A stretch of 64,000 nt of DNA from Phycisphaeraceae bacterium (GTDB taxonomy: Bacteria > Planctomycetota > Phycisphaerae > Phycisphaerales > SM1A02): contig CP054178.1 in NCBI GenBank assembly GCA_015709595.1, forward strand, positions 2,237,205 to 2,301,204, written 5' to 3'. The position numbers and the translations under genes are program-made. Under the pieces are notes generated by a model. It saw only the letters and a list, made by a program, of their open reading frames with translations, made no database searches and was not told the origin of the DNA. Positions 40,650-49,635 of the stretch are shown piece after piece; within the stretch, counting starts at the first letter, position 1, and each line of letters begins with the position of its first letter.

Positions 40650-42701
40650 TCAGCGCACGTCGGGCGGGCGGGCGAACATCGCCTCGGGCACGATGTTGAC
40701 CTCGTAGCCGGCATACCGCAGCGCCGCCTGTCCGCCTTCGTGTCGCGGCAGATCGAGCGTGGCGGCGACGGGCCACGTGAACTCGCCCCGGGTGAGCCAT
40801 TCGTCCAGGCGCAGGGTGCGACCGGCGCCGTCGATGATGCCGCTGAATCGCCCGCTCCTGGCGTCGATCAGCAGCGTACAGGTGAAATCGCCCGATTCGG
40901 CGCGAATCCGCCTCACGGCGTCGTCACCAGGCGTCTCAATGAAGGTGTAGGTCGGCTTGAGGGCGCGCACCGTCAGCAGATAGGCGGCGGGCGAAAGGGC
41001 GGGCTCGAAGTCAAGGAAGAGGTCCGGCGGATTGCGTCGCCACCCGCCCCGGCCTTCCCAGCGCATCCACGCGATCTCGCCGTCGTAGACCTGCGTGATC
41101 GAGCCGAGTCGGGCGTCGTTGGTCGCGCAGAGCAGACGGTGCGGCGGGCGGGCGGCGACGTTCACCCGCTCCGTCAGGCGTGTGCGGGCGGCGAACCAGG
41201 CCGGCGGCATGAACTGATGCGACAGCGTGCTCACCGCGTCGAGCGACGCGGCGGAACCCATCAGCCCGAACGCCCCATCAACCAGGGCGGCCGGTCCGTT
41301 CGCCGCCGAAGTGGTGGTCGTGGACGCTCGGCTCGGCCCTGAGCCCCCCGGGGGTGACTTCGATGCTTCCGGAGCGCCGAATGTGACCTGTTTGTACACG
41401 ACGTTCATCTCTTCATCCGACCACTGATCTCCCCAGACGGCCTTGCTGATCACGCGGACGCCGTCCTGCTCGCGCCACTCCGTCACGTCCAGATAGAAGA
41501 ACTCGGTCTCGATGCCGATGAGTTCGCCGTCGGGCTTTATCCCCAGCGCAACTTCGAGGTCGTCTTCGGGATGCTCCAGCCAGAGGACGACGATCGGTTC
41601 CTCGCCTTGCTTTTCGTCCAGTTCGACGTCGGCGACGACCCATTCCTGCAGCGTCCGCAGAAACTCCATGGGGTTGAGCCCGAGACAAACCTCACGGTCC
41701 GCGGCGATCTGCTCGGGCTTGACGCCCAGCACCTGCATCCAGTCTTCCGGCAGCGTGGCGGTCGTGGTGACAGGCCCGGCCTGCGCCAGCCGCCCCAGCC
41801 GGCCCTGAATCGTGCGGATGGCGGCGCGTCCCTGCCAGCGGCGTGGATCGAGCGTGTGATCCTGCATCCACATTGCATGCACCGCGTCTGGCATGACGCG
41901 GATCGACTCGGGCACGACGTTGGGGGTGTAGTCCGCGTACGTCGTCTCCAGACGCACGCCGTCGCCCGACACCGAGGCGCGCGTGGGGACGCGAACTCCC
42001 TGGACGGTCTCCCATGCTTCGATGACGACGGGCAGAGTCGTATCGATCCGGCGCAGCACAAACGCGTCGGCGTCGATCAGCAGCGCGAACCTGGCGACGT
42101 CCCTGTCCAGGTGGGGACGCTCGATCAGGATGCGGTGGCAATCGCGCTCCCCGACCTTCTCACGTCCGCCATCGCTGATGAGTGACGGCGTGGCGTGAAG
42201 ATCCAGAAGGACGGACATGGGTGAGAACCAGCGGAGCGCGTTGATGTAGTCCGATTTCTTCTCGATGACCCATGTCTTTCCGCCATCCTCCGTGCTCCAG
42301 CCCAATCCCTCCCAGTACGTTCCCCACATGGCGTCGCGTTTCTCGCCGGTGCCGCGCAGCTCGATGGCGTCGGCACGCAGCCAGGAGAGCTGGAGAAGCC
42401 GCGGCATGCTGGTCGCATCCGCCAGTTCCTGCGGGATCGCGGTGGTGTGCCGCAGCGACTGGATGGAGGACAGGTCGCCCAAGCGCCTGAGCATCTCCTG
42501 GACGATGGCGCGGGCGTCCGGCTTGTCCTGAATGGGTGGCTCGCCCGGCGCCTTGGGCGCCGGCGCCTGGCCGCTGGGAGGCGGGAGACCGGGATCCTGC
42601 CCCGACACCCGTCCACCAGGCATGGCGCCCAGAATCACGACGCCTGCCATGATCCAGCTCGTTCGGACACGGCGTGACCAGCGCACGTTTCGATATGACA
42701 T
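40650..42701 (-). CDS. Large exported protein of unknown function
   Basis: A 683-residue exported protein with signal peptide 'WIMAGVVILGAMPGGRVSGQ' and a Pro-rich linker. It appears to contain two similar beta-rich halves: residues about 60-300 have 'GGREKVGERDCHRILIE' and 'FVLRRIDTTLPVVIEAWETV' and the C-terminal third has 'ITQVYDGEIAWMRWEGRGGW' and 'TCTLLIDARSGRFSGIIDGA'. This pattern recalls LolA/LolB-like or DUF2092-like half-barrels that carry lipids, but I could not assign a family. The ATG at 42701 has an AGGGAGAGA site; the frame upstream is not signal-like. It is followed by OmpH on the same strand after 79 bases. Confidence 0.65.
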   Translation of the reverse strand: MSYRNVRWSRRVRTSWIMAGVVILGAMPGGRVSGQDPGLPPPSGQAPAPKAPGEPPIQDKPDARAIVQEMLRRLGDLSSIQSLRHTTAIPQELADATSMPRLLQLSWLRADAIELRGTGEKRDAMWGTYWEGLGWSTEDGGKTWVIEKKSDYINALRWFSPMSVLLDLHATPSLISDGGREKVGERDCHRILIERPHLDRDVARFALLIDADAFVLRRIDTTLPVVIEAWETVQGVRVPTRASVSGDGVRLETTYADYTPNVVPESIRVMPDAVHAMWMQDHTLDPRRWQGRAAIRTIQGRLGRLAQAGPVTTTATLPEDWMQVLGVKPEQIAADREVCLGLNPMEFLRTLQEWVVADVELDEKQGEEPIVVLWLEHPEDDLEVALGIKPDGELIGIETEFFYLDVTEWREQDGVRVISKAVWGDQWSDEEMNVVYKQVTFGAPEASKSPPGGSGPSRASTTTTSAANGPAALVDGAFGLMGSAASLDAVSTLSHQFMPPAWFAARTRLTERVNVAARPPHRLLCATNDARLGSITQVYDGEIAWMRWEGRGGWRRNPPDLFLDFEPALSPAAYLLTVRALKPTYTFIETPGDDAVRRIRAESGDFTCTLLIDARSGRFSGIIDGAGRTLRLDEWLTRGEFTWPVAATLDLPRHEGGQAALRYAGYEVNIVPEAMFARPPDVR

Positions 42702-42853
42702 GGACTTGTCTCTCCCTGAGGTTGCCGACGTGCATTGTCGCCGCGTCGTTTCCCGGACACAAGGAGGACCAGCCATCCCCGCGAAGTGTTCCATTCTCAG
42801 GGAGGTTGTGCGATGGATGTGGTGGAGAAGCGAAGCGGTTCGATCCGCCGTGG

Positions 42854-43786
42854 TCAGGCGATCTTGCGCTGCTTCTGGCGGCCGCCTTCATGCACGCGGA
42901 CGCTGTTGCGTCCACCTTGCTTGGCGTCATACAGGGCCTCGTCGGCGGCCTGGACCAGCGAAGCCGGGGTGGCGGGATGCATCGACCGCAGGTCGGCTAC
43001 GCCGAAGGAGGCCGTCACGACCACTTCGCGGTGCAGGGGCCAGCGGCGATTCTCGATGGCCTGACGGCAGCGCTCCGCCACGATGGCGGCGCCCGAGGCG
43101 CTCTCGCGGGGCAGGATCAGCGCGAACTCCTCGCCTCCGTAGCGGCACACGATGTCGGTGACGCGGTTCTCCGACAGCGCTCTCCCCACGTCCTCCAGGA
43201 TGGTGTCGCCGAACGGGTGCCCGAAGCGATCGTTGATCGACTTGAAGTGGTCAATGTCCGCCAGGATCAGGGACAGGTCGGTGCGGTGCCGGACGGCCTC
43301 GGCGAACTCCTGATGCAGGCGCTCGTCGAAGTAGGCCCGGTTCCACAGCCCGGTCATGCCGTCCAGGTGGGCGCGGGCGGCCAACATGCGGATCAGGCGG
43401 GTCATGCGCACGGCGGAGCGCACGCGGGCCTTCAGTTCGGCGATCTCGAAGGGCTTGAGAATAAAGTCCACGGCGCCCAGATCCAGCCCGCGCACCCGGT
43501 CGTTGGTGTCGCAGCTGCCCGAGACGAACAGCACCGGCGTCTGATGCGTGATCGGGTCGGCCTTCAGCGCCGACAGCACCTCGAATCCGGTCATGTCGCC
43601 GATGTCCACGTCCAGCAGGATGGCGTCGGGGTTCAGCGCGCGGGCCATCTGCAGCCCGTCGGCGCCCGAGGTGGCGGAGTGCAGCTCCACGGCCTCGTCG
43701 CGCAGATGGGCCTTGAGCAGCCGATGGATCAGCACCGAATCATCGATGGCCAGCAGCCGCGCGGGATGGTGTCCGGTTGTCGTCAT
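42854..43786 (-). CDS. Response regulator with GGDEF diguanylate cyclase domain
   Basis: A 310-residue PleD-like single-receiver protein. The N-terminal receiver domain starts 'ARLLAIDDSVLIHRLLKAH' with phospho-acceptor Asp in 'DAILLDVDIGDMTGFEVLS' and ends with 'VDFILKPFEIAELKARVRSA'. The GGDEF domain has 'DGMTGLWNRAYFDERL', 'ADIDHFKSINDRFGHPFGD' and the active-site 'YGGEEFALILP'. The RVTD inhibitory-site motif lies five residues before GGEEF. It should make cyclic di-GMP under phosphorelay and product feedback control. The ATG at 43786 is the family start. The HPt-domain gene ends 53 bases upstream on the same strand. Confidence 0.92.
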   Translation of the reverse strand: MTTTGHHPARLLAIDDSVLIHRLLKAHLRDEAVELHSATSGADGLQMARALNPDAILLDVDIGDMTGFEVLSALKADPITHQTPVLFVSGSCDTNDRVRGLDLGAVDFILKPFEIAELKARVRSAVRMTRLIRMLAARAHLDGMTGLWNRAYFDERLHQEFAEAVRHRTDLSLILADIDHFKSINDRFGHPFGDTILEDVGRALSENRVTDIVCRYGGEEFALILPRESASGAAIVAERCRQAIENRRWPLHREVVVTASFGVADLRSMHPATPASLVQAADEALYDAKQGGRNSVRVHEGGRQKQRKIA

Positions 43787-43839
43787 GCCCGCTGAGCACT
43801 CCCGATCCTCCGACCTTCCCCCGGACGCTCGCCGACCCG

Positions 43840-44193
43840 TCAGGCCGGCTCGGCCGTCACGCGACGACACAGGTCGATGAGATCCTCCGTCAATTCCCTG
43901 ACCGCGCTGAGATCGGCCTCGTCGGCGAGGGTGGCGTCTTCAAGACGCGAGGCGGCGTGTCCGATCACGTCAAAGCCGTATCCTCCGGCCGCCCCCTTGA
44001 GCTGGTGAGCGATCCGCCGAAGGGTGGTCCGGTCCTCCATCTCGAGCGCCTTCGAGATGGCGTCCACCCGTTCACCCAGTTCGGAAACGAAGTACTCGAC
44101 CAGGTCGGCCATGTCCGGGGTTCCAGCCAGACGGCTGTGAACCAGCCCGTCTGGACGGTTGGATGAACTGCCTCGATGAGCCATACCGGTCAT
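43840..44193 (-). CDS. HPt domain protein
   Basis: A 117-residue histidine phosphotransfer protein. 'MADLVEYFVSELGERVDAI' leads into 'LRRIAHQLKGAAGGYGFDV', where His in the HxLKG motif is the phospho-acceptor, then an amphipathic helix bundle to the end. HPt proteins relay phosphate from hybrid kinases to response regulators. It is followed by the receiver-GGDEF gene on the same strand, so it may feed that protein. No histidine kinase gene is in the window. The start is ATG at 44193, nine bases upstream of another ATG; either would give an intact domain. Confidence 0.85.
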   Translation of the reverse strand: MTGMAHRGSSSNRPDGLVHSRLAGTPDMADLVEYFVSELGERVDAISKALEMEDRTTLRRIAHQLKGAAGGYGFDVIGHAASRLEDATLADEADLSAVRELTEDLIDLCRRVTAEPA

Positions 44194-44979
44194 ATCGACG
44201 CGTCCGGCGCGCGACTGTGGTCGCTTCGACAGCAGAGGGCTGAGGAACCTGCGGCGACGAACGTCCAATCCAACGGGGCAGGTCGGTGGAGGGGGGCGGT
44301 TCAGGTCGGTGGAGGGGTCCAGGCAGGAGGCGCGAACCGTACGACGGCGACGATAACACCCAGCCGGATGGAACCATGATCGCGAATCCACAAGGCATCC
44401 ACACCCGATGCACACGCCTGTCCCATCCCGATCGGCAGGGTTATTCGCCAACCTTCCTCGATCGCGACTGGGGGTGGGGGATCAGCAGGAATCACGGACC
44501 AGGACTGTGCTGGACCGCGTTGCCCGGCTTGCCATGCAGCGATGAGACGCGGGATTGCATCCCCGCTGTACCCGCTCAAAGCCCGGTTGAGTATCCCCGA
44601 AGCGTGTTCTCGGACGTTGGGTTCCGACATGAACGGAATGTGGGAAAGGAGATTCCCAACCCGTCGAGCGTAGGGGCGTGTCGTTTGGCGACAATGCGGG
44701 TATCATCACGGGCCGCGCGCCCGCACAGCGCGACACGGGGGATGGGCCGGCAAGGCGCTGTCCCGAATGAGGAACCGGTGGTGGATGGACCTGCAAACCG
44801 CTGAGGAATCGCTATCCTGATGCCCCACGGGACGTGCTACGCGGATGGTGCGGTCATCCATCGGCGTAGGCCAAGCCCGTTGCCGTTCCGCGTCAGGGTC
44901 GGCTTGGGGCGAGGGGGTCGGACTGAATGCCCCGCTCGCCTCGCAGGCGGCGATCGTCAGCACGTGAGATAAACCAACG
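44194..44979. other. Poorly coding region upstream of HPt and GNAT-fusion genes
   Basis: About 785 bases between the divergent HPt and GNAT-aminotransferase genes. A weak minus-strand open frame at 44301-44630 is listed separately. A small hairpin GGGAA/TTCCC occurs near 44642-44656, and a TATCAT at 44701-44706 may be a -10 box without a good -35. I see no RNA gene and no repeat of note. The region is long for this compact genome, so it may hold undetected regulatory sequence. Confidence 0.35.
44301..44630 (-). CDS. Possible small hypothetical protein
   Basis: A 109-codon open frame starting ATG at 44630, located upstream of the HPt gene on the same strand. Its residues ('HASGILNRALSGYSGDAIPR', 'WRITLPIGMGQACASGVDAL') are protein-like but match no family I know, and no ribosome site is evident. 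It could be a real gene of the same operon or a chance frame in GC-rich DNA; I lean slightly to chance. Confidence 0.3.
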   Translation of the reverse strand: MSEPNVREHASGILNRALSGYSGDAIPRLIAAWQAGQRGPAQSWSVIPADPPPPVAIEEGWRITLPIGMGQACASGVDALWIRDHGSIRLGVIVAVVRFAPPAWTPPPT

Positions 44980-46797
44980 ATGATTTCGTCGAACGGAATC
45001 AACGGCGCAGCCGGAATCGAGATGGCGGAAGGGCTGGACGAGGAAGTCGTTCACCTGGTCGGCGTTCTGGACCGCGATCAGCGCGGCCTTCGAGTGGACC
45101 TGGGCCCTTACACCTTCAAGACCGCTGAAACGCCCGATGAACTGGACCAGGTTCACGAACTGAACCATCGCACCTTCGTCCGCGAGATCGGCCAATACGC
45201 CGACAACGGGCTGGGGCGCCTGGTGGACAAGTTCCACGACAAGAATCGCTATTTCATCGCCCTGCAGGATGGGCGGGTGATCGGCATGATCGCCTCCCAC
45301 GACCAGCCGCCCTTCTCCGTGGCCGACCGGCTGGCTGACCCCTCCATTCTGGACCACCTGCCCCGCATCATGGAGGTCCGGCTGTTCGCAGTGGAGCAGG
45401 AAAAGCGCTTCGGTCCGGTGGCCCGCGGACTCCTCTGGCTGCTGTTCGAGTACTGCCAGGCGCACGGCTATTCGCACATGGTGATCTCGGGCATCGACTC
45501 CAAGCGCGACATGTACGAGCGCATGGGGTTCCGTCCGCTGGGGCCGGCGGTGGGACAGGGCGAGGCGCGGTTCATTCCGATGGCCCTCTCGCTGGCCAAC
45601 CTGCCCGAGAACATCCGTCGGGACGCGCGACGCTGCCGCAACCGGGTGATCGAGGAGGTGGCGGAAGGGCCCATCCGCACGGTTTCGCTGCTGCCCGGGC
45701 CGGTGCAGCTGTCCGATGAGATCCGCCGCGTTCTCTCGGAGCGTCCCGTGTCGCATCGCGGACCGGGCTTCATTGAGCGATACGAGCGCATCCGCGGCAT
45801 CCTCAGCGACATGACGGGCGGGCTGAAGTGCGCCATCATGGTGGGCAGCGGCACGCTCGCCAACGAAGTGGTGGGCGCGACCATCGCCGCCGACCGATCC
45901 CTCAAACGCGGTCTGGTGCTGGTCAACGGCGAGTTCGGGCGTCGGCTTTCGGCCCAGGCGAAGCGCTACGACATGGATTACCAGATCGTGGAATGGCCCT
46001 GGGGCACCCCGTGGGATCTGGACCGGGTGCGGGCCGCCCTCGACGCCGACCCCGACATCAACTGGGTCTGGGCCGCCCACCTCGAAACCTCCACCGGCAT
46101 GGTCAACAAGGTGGACCAGCTGCTCGATATGGCCGAAGCCCGCGGCGTCAAGGTGTGCCTTGACTGCGTCAGCAGTCTGGGCGGATTCGAGATGGACATC
46201 TCCCGTGCTCATCTGGCCTCGGGGGTGAGCGGCAAGTCCATCGGCGCCATCGCTGGGCTGGCGTTCGTCTTCGCCCGCGAGGGCGCCCTGGACCACGTCG
46301 ACGCCTCCCGCGTGCCCACCTACCTCGACCTGCGCGAAACAATGGCGACCATCGGGCCGCGCTTCACCGTGTCATCCCCCGTGCTGCTGGCGCTGGACTC
46401 CGCCTTGTCCCGCTTTGACACGGTCGAGAAGCGCCGGGCCCGGTTCGAGGCCCATGCCGCCATGGGCGACTACGTGCGGCGTCGCCTGAAGTCGCTGGGC
46501 TTCCGCATCATGGTGGATGGTCCGGACGCGGCGCCGGTCATCACGTCGTTCACACCGCCTCCCGGGCTGTCATCCAAGGAGTTCTGCGAACTCTGCCTCG
46601 GCTGGGGCTTTGAGCTGTCTGGATTGAGCGGCTACCTGCTCGACCGGGGCATCGTGCAGATCGCCACCATGGGCGCGGTGACCCAGCGGGATTGCGCTCT
46701 GCTCTTCGCGCGGATGCGGGCGTTTCTGAACGACCGCGTGCCGCTCAACGGTTCGCGCTCGAAGTCGGTCGCGGCTTCGAGCAACGGACGGCACTGA
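44980..46797 (+). CDS. GNAT-type acyltransferase fused to class V aminotransferase
   Basis: A 605-residue fusion. Residues about 40-210 form a GNAT-like domain ('YFIALQDGRVIGMIASHD', 'RLFAVEQEKRFGPVARGLLW', 'DSKRDMYERMGFRPLG'). Residues about 230-590 form a class V PLP aminotransferase-like domain with 'VSLLPGPVQLSDEIRRVLSE' at the start, as in alanine-glyoxylate or phosphonate transaminases, and 'WVWAAHLETSTGMVNKVDQ', 'VCLDCVSSLGGFEMDISR' and a candidate PLP lysine K419 in 'ASGVSGKSIGAIAG'. The combination suggests acylation and transamination of one product, but neither substrate is known. No biosynthetic partner adjoins. The start ATG has only a weak ribosome site. Confidence 0.8.
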   Translation: MISSNGINGAAGIEMAEGLDEEVVHLVGVLDRDQRGLRVDLGPYTFKTAETPDELDQVHELNHRTFVREIGQYADNGLGRLVDKFHDKNRYFIALQDGRVIGMIASHDQPPFSVADRLADPSILDHLPRIMEVRLFAVEQEKRFGPVARGLLWLLFEYCQAHGYSHMVISGIDSKRDMYERMGFRPLGPAVGQGEARFIPMALSLANLPENIRRDARRCRNRVIEEVAEGPIRTVSLLPGPVQLSDEIRRVLSERPVSHRGPGFIERYERIRGILSDMTGGLKCAIMVGSGTLANEVVGATIAADRSLKRGLVLVNGEFGRRLSAQAKRYDMDYQIVEWPWGTPWDLDRVRAALDADPDINWVWAAHLETSTGMVNKVDQLLDMAEARGVKVCLDCVSSLGGFEMDISRAHLASGVSGKSIGAIAGLAFVFAREGALDHVDASRVPTYLDLRETMATIGPRFTVSSPVLLALDSALSRFDTVEKRRARFEAHAAMGDYVRRRLKSLGFRIMVDGPDAAPVITSFTPPPGLSSKEFCELCLGWGFELSGLSGYLLDRGIVQIATMGAVTQRDCALLFARMRAFLNDRVPLNGSRSKSVAASSNGRH

Positions 46798-46846
46798 CAC
46801 CAGTCAGGACTGGCGGTTCGATTCAAGGCGTCTCGTGTCCGCCGAT

Positions 46847-47929
46847 TCACCCGCCGATGTAGCGGTCAAAGACCGCCCGCGCCTGCGCCGGATGCTCGAC
46901 GCCCGCCACCAGCGTCCGCCCGTCGGCGAACACGGTCAGTTCGATCGGCGCGCCGTTGTCGCCCGCTTCGGTTCGCAGGCGGCCGCGCAGCAGGTGGTCA
47001 TTGACGCGGAACTCGCCGTGGGGCGCGAGACGCGCCGCCAGGACGCGCAGATCGATGGAGGCGTCGCCCTCGCGCCGCCCCGCGCCGTCCAGTCGCGGGT
47101 TGATCTGCACCGCCCCGCGGCCGCACAGGGTGGTGACGCTCGACCCAGCCGCGCCGTGCAGGTACTCGAAGCGCCGCTGCCCGCAGCAGGGGCATGCGCC
47201 GTCCCGCCTGGCGCCGGCAATGTCCAGCCGACGGAACTCGTTGCGCCACGCATCGAAGGTGATGAGCGATCGGTCCACCGCCTCGGCGTTCCCGGTGAGA
47301 AATTTGATCGCCTGAATCGCCTGATGGTGCGCCACCCACGCCACCGCGCCGGCCAGCACGCCCGCGGTATCGCACGTGGGCGTCGATCCGGGCGGGGGCG
47401 GCTCGGGGAAGACGCATCGCAGGCAGGGCGTCGGGACCGTGGGCAGGAACGCGCAGGCCATGCCCGTCACCCCCACCGCGCCGCCGTAGAAATAGGGGAT
47501 GCCGCGGCTGACGGACAGGTCGTTGAGCAGGTAGCGCGTCTGGAAGTTGTCCAGACCGTCGAGCAGCGCGTCCGCGCCCTCCGCCAGCCGCTCGGCGTTG
47601 GTGTGATTGAAATCCTCGACCACCGCGTGAACCCGTGCCTGCGAGTTGACGCGGGCGAGCCGGTCACGCGCCGCGATGGCCTTGGGTCGGCCTTCGCGCA
47701 CGTCATCCTCGTCGAACAGCACCTGGCGCTGGAGATTGGTGAGTTCAACTACGTCCCGATCAACCAGGGTGAGGGCGCCGACGCCGGCGCGGGCCAGTGC
47801 GTCAGCGATGACGGTGCCCAGCGCGCCGCACCCCACGATCAGCACGCGCGAGTCCAGCAGCCGCCTCTGCCCGTCGGGGCCGATGCCGGGCAGGAGCATC
47901 TGTCGGTGATAGCGGGCCAGGTCGTTCAT
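46847..47929 (-). CDS. ThiF/MoeB-family E1-like adenylyltransferase
   Basis: A 360-residue E1-like enzyme that adenylates the C-terminus of a ubiquitin-like sulfur carrier (ThiS, MoaD) or related protein. The ATP loop is 'VLIVGCGALGTVIADALARA' near residue 30, followed by 'LTLVDRDVVELTNLQRQVLF' and the Arg-finger region. The CxxC zinc ligands appear in 'PCLRCVFPE' and 'CPCCGQRRF', and 'CDTAGVLAGAVAWVAHHQA' corresponds to the catalytic-Cys/cap helix. A C-terminal 100-residue extension is of unknown fold. ATG at 47929 is chosen over GTG at 47980. No sulfur-carrier gene lies next to it. Confidence 0.82.
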   Translation of the reverse strand: MNDLARYHRQMLLPGIGPDGQRRLLDSRVLIVGCGALGTVIADALARAGVGALTLVDRDVVELTNLQRQVLFDEDDVREGRPKAIAARDRLARVNSQARVHAVVEDFNHTNAERLAEGADALLDGLDNFQTRYLLNDLSVSRGIPYFYGGAVGVTGMACAFLPTVPTPCLRCVFPEPPPPGSTPTCDTAGVLAGAVAWVAHHQAIQAIKFLTGNAEAVDRSLITFDAWRNEFRRLDIAGARRDGACPCCGQRRFEYLHGAAGSSVTTLCGRGAVQINPRLDGAGRREGDASIDLRVLAARLAPHGEFRVNDHLLRGRLRTEAGDNGAPIELTVFADGRTLVAGVEHPAQARAVFDRYIGG

Positions 47930-48022
47930 GGTGTCGCCGGCGCGGCGGTTGGCGTCATCGAATGAGACACGATTCGGCACGACCCCCGCCGGGCGGCGGC
48001 TGCTGGTCGGTCGAATGGGTAA

Positions 48023-48424
48023 TCACCCGCCCAGCCGCGCCTTCATTTTCTCGTAGACCGACATCGACACCGCCTCGTCGCCGAAGGTGCCCACGCGGAT
48101 GCTCGACTTGCTGGAGTTCTCCCCCAGCGCCTTGATCTTGATGGTGATCTTCTTGTCCTGAGCGGTGCGGCCGACCACCTCGCCGTCCACGGATGTGGAC
48201 GCGGACGAGATGACGGTGACGCCCAGTTCTTCCAGCGCGCCCTTGCCCGCCTCCGCCACCGCGGGCGGCGCGGCATCGAACGTCACTTCCAGATCACCCA
48301 TGACGTAGGCCACACCCACGCCGGTTCCAGCCGCTGCGGCCACGGCCAGACAGCCCCCCAGCGTCGTAACGGACGCCCCCAGCAGAGCGCACAGGCCGAG
48401 GAATCGAGTCGTGCTGTTCATCAT
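48023..48424 (-). CDS. DUF3568-type lipoprotein
   Basis: A 133-residue predicted lipoprotein: a hydrophobic signal with lipobox 'TTLGGC', then 'AGTGVGVAYVMGDLEVTFDA' and a C-terminal core 'IRVGTFGDEAVSMSVYEKMK'. This pattern (Gly-rich start, then 'EELGVTVIS', 'VDGEVVGRTA', and the terminal IRVGTFGD) matches the DUF3568 family of small bacterial lipoproteins. CCAGGAG lies a few bases before the ATG at 48424; another ATG directly follows at 48421. Role unknown; probably attached to a membrane. Confidence 0.78.
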   Translation of the reverse strand: MMNSTTRFLGLCALLGASVTTLGGCLAVAAAAGTGVGVAYVMGDLEVTFDAAPPAVAEAGKGALEELGVTVISSASTSVDGEVVGRTAQDKKITIKIKALGENSSKSSIRVGTFGDEAVSMSVYEKMKARLGG

Positions 48425-48626
48425 GAGACTCCTGGAAGGCAGGATGCGGCGGACGGGGACGGACCCCGACCGGTCATTTCCCATGCCCCGCGACACCCTC
48501 CATTCTACGACGCGCCGAGCCCGGTTGTGCGGATCACGGGCACAGCTGCCGGCCGCCAGTCGGGGCATCCGACAGGTGTTCGCATGCGAGCGCCGGAGAG
48601 GATCGCGCTGCGGATGGCGACGTCCG

Positions 48627-49415
48627 TCAGCGCGTCCATCGCAGCGGGTCGAGACGCAACGACCACGGCTGATCGGGGTTTCTTCGTTCCACGAACGCCC
48701 GCTGTCCGACGACTCGGCCATCCGGGGACGTGACCACCAGTTCCGCGGCGACTTCCGTCCACCGGGCGTCCAGCCGTCGATAGGAAAGGATGTCCACGCG
48801 GATGGTCGTGGCCGGCTCGCGCGTGCCCGGCAGCGACGCGGGGTCGGAGGCGTCGCGATCCACCCAAGCCAGTTCGCCCGGCTCGCCGACGAGTGAGGCC
48901 AGCACGCGGAGGTAGTATTCCCGCGGCGAAACCCCGCCCGAGACCAGCAGTGGAGGCCGCAGCGCGAACCGGCGGGCGTCGAACCCGCTCCGGCGCGACA
49001 AGTCCATCGCCGCGGCGAGCAGCGCCTGGTGGGCCGCCAGTTCATCGGACGCGGGTGGGGGAGGTGCGTTGGCCATCAGGGCCACGGCCTGGGCCGCGGC
49101 GCGGGGAGAGTTCTGGTCGGGCGGAATGGCGCGACTCGGCGGCGAGCCGATCAGCACGTCGCTGGTGAAACCGGCCAGCGACGTCACCTCTCCCGGTGGT
49201 GATGATGGCGAATCGAGATCCTCCGGCGTCGCCTTGATCGCTGGGTCATCTCCGGGGTCCACGTCCTCGCCGCCGTTGCGGCATCCCGTCAGGATCACCG
49301 CGCCGACCATTCCGAGCACCAGAAGGCGCGGCACGGCGCCGGATCGATTGACGCACCGGGCCAGGCGAGCGCGACGCGGGCATTCCTTGGTCTGATGAGT
49401 GATCTGGGGGGGCAT
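48627..49415 (-). CDS. Hypothetical lipoprotein
   Basis: A 262-residue protein. A hydrophobic stretch 'LLVLGMVGAVILTGCRNGGE' has a lipobox ILTGC with Cys45, an unusually late position, so the true start may be a GTG at 49334 or nearby. Downstream is an acidic/Pro-rich linker and a folded C-terminal half: 'AAAMDLSRRSGFDARRFALR', 'TIRVDILSYRRLDARWTEVA', 'DGRVVGQRAFVERRNPDQ'. No family was recognised. AGGAA precedes the upstream ATG. It precedes the DUF3568 gene on the same strand after about 200 bases. Confidence 0.6.
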   Translation of the reverse strand: MPPQITHQTKECPRRARLARCVNRSGAVPRLLVLGMVGAVILTGCRNGGEDVDPGDDPAIKATPEDLDSPSSPPGEVTSLAGFTSDVLIGSPPSRAIPPDQNSPRAAAQAVALMANAPPPPASDELAAHQALLAAAMDLSRRSGFDARRFALRPPLLVSGGVSPREYYLRVLASLVGEPGELAWVDRDASDPASLPGTREPATTIRVDILSYRRLDARWTEVAAELVVTSPDGRVVGQRAFVERRNPDQPWSLRLDPLRWTR

Positions 49416-49555
49416 CGATCCGTCTTCCTGACACGTGGGACGGTTCGGATGCGGCGGTCCGTCACGAAACCACGGATGGCCCGCATCAACCGACGCCGCG
49501 TGTCATGGAGAGCATAGGGAATCCCGCCCGATCGGTCGCATGCATTGGCGGAAGC

Positions 49556-49585
49556 ATCGCCGCCCCCGGAGGCGGGGGCGGCGAT
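49556..49585 (-). terminator. Intrinsic terminator after fibro-slime protein 1
   Basis: Perfect 13-bp stem ATCGCCGCCCCCG / CGGGGGCGGCGAT with a 4-base loop, 50 bases beyond the stop codon on the minus strand. U-tract absent, but the stem is very stable. Confidence 0.7.
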
Positions 49586-49635
49586 GGGCAAACAGCGGAT
49601 GCCTGATCCAGGTGATGAGGGTCAGCCGGAAGAGC

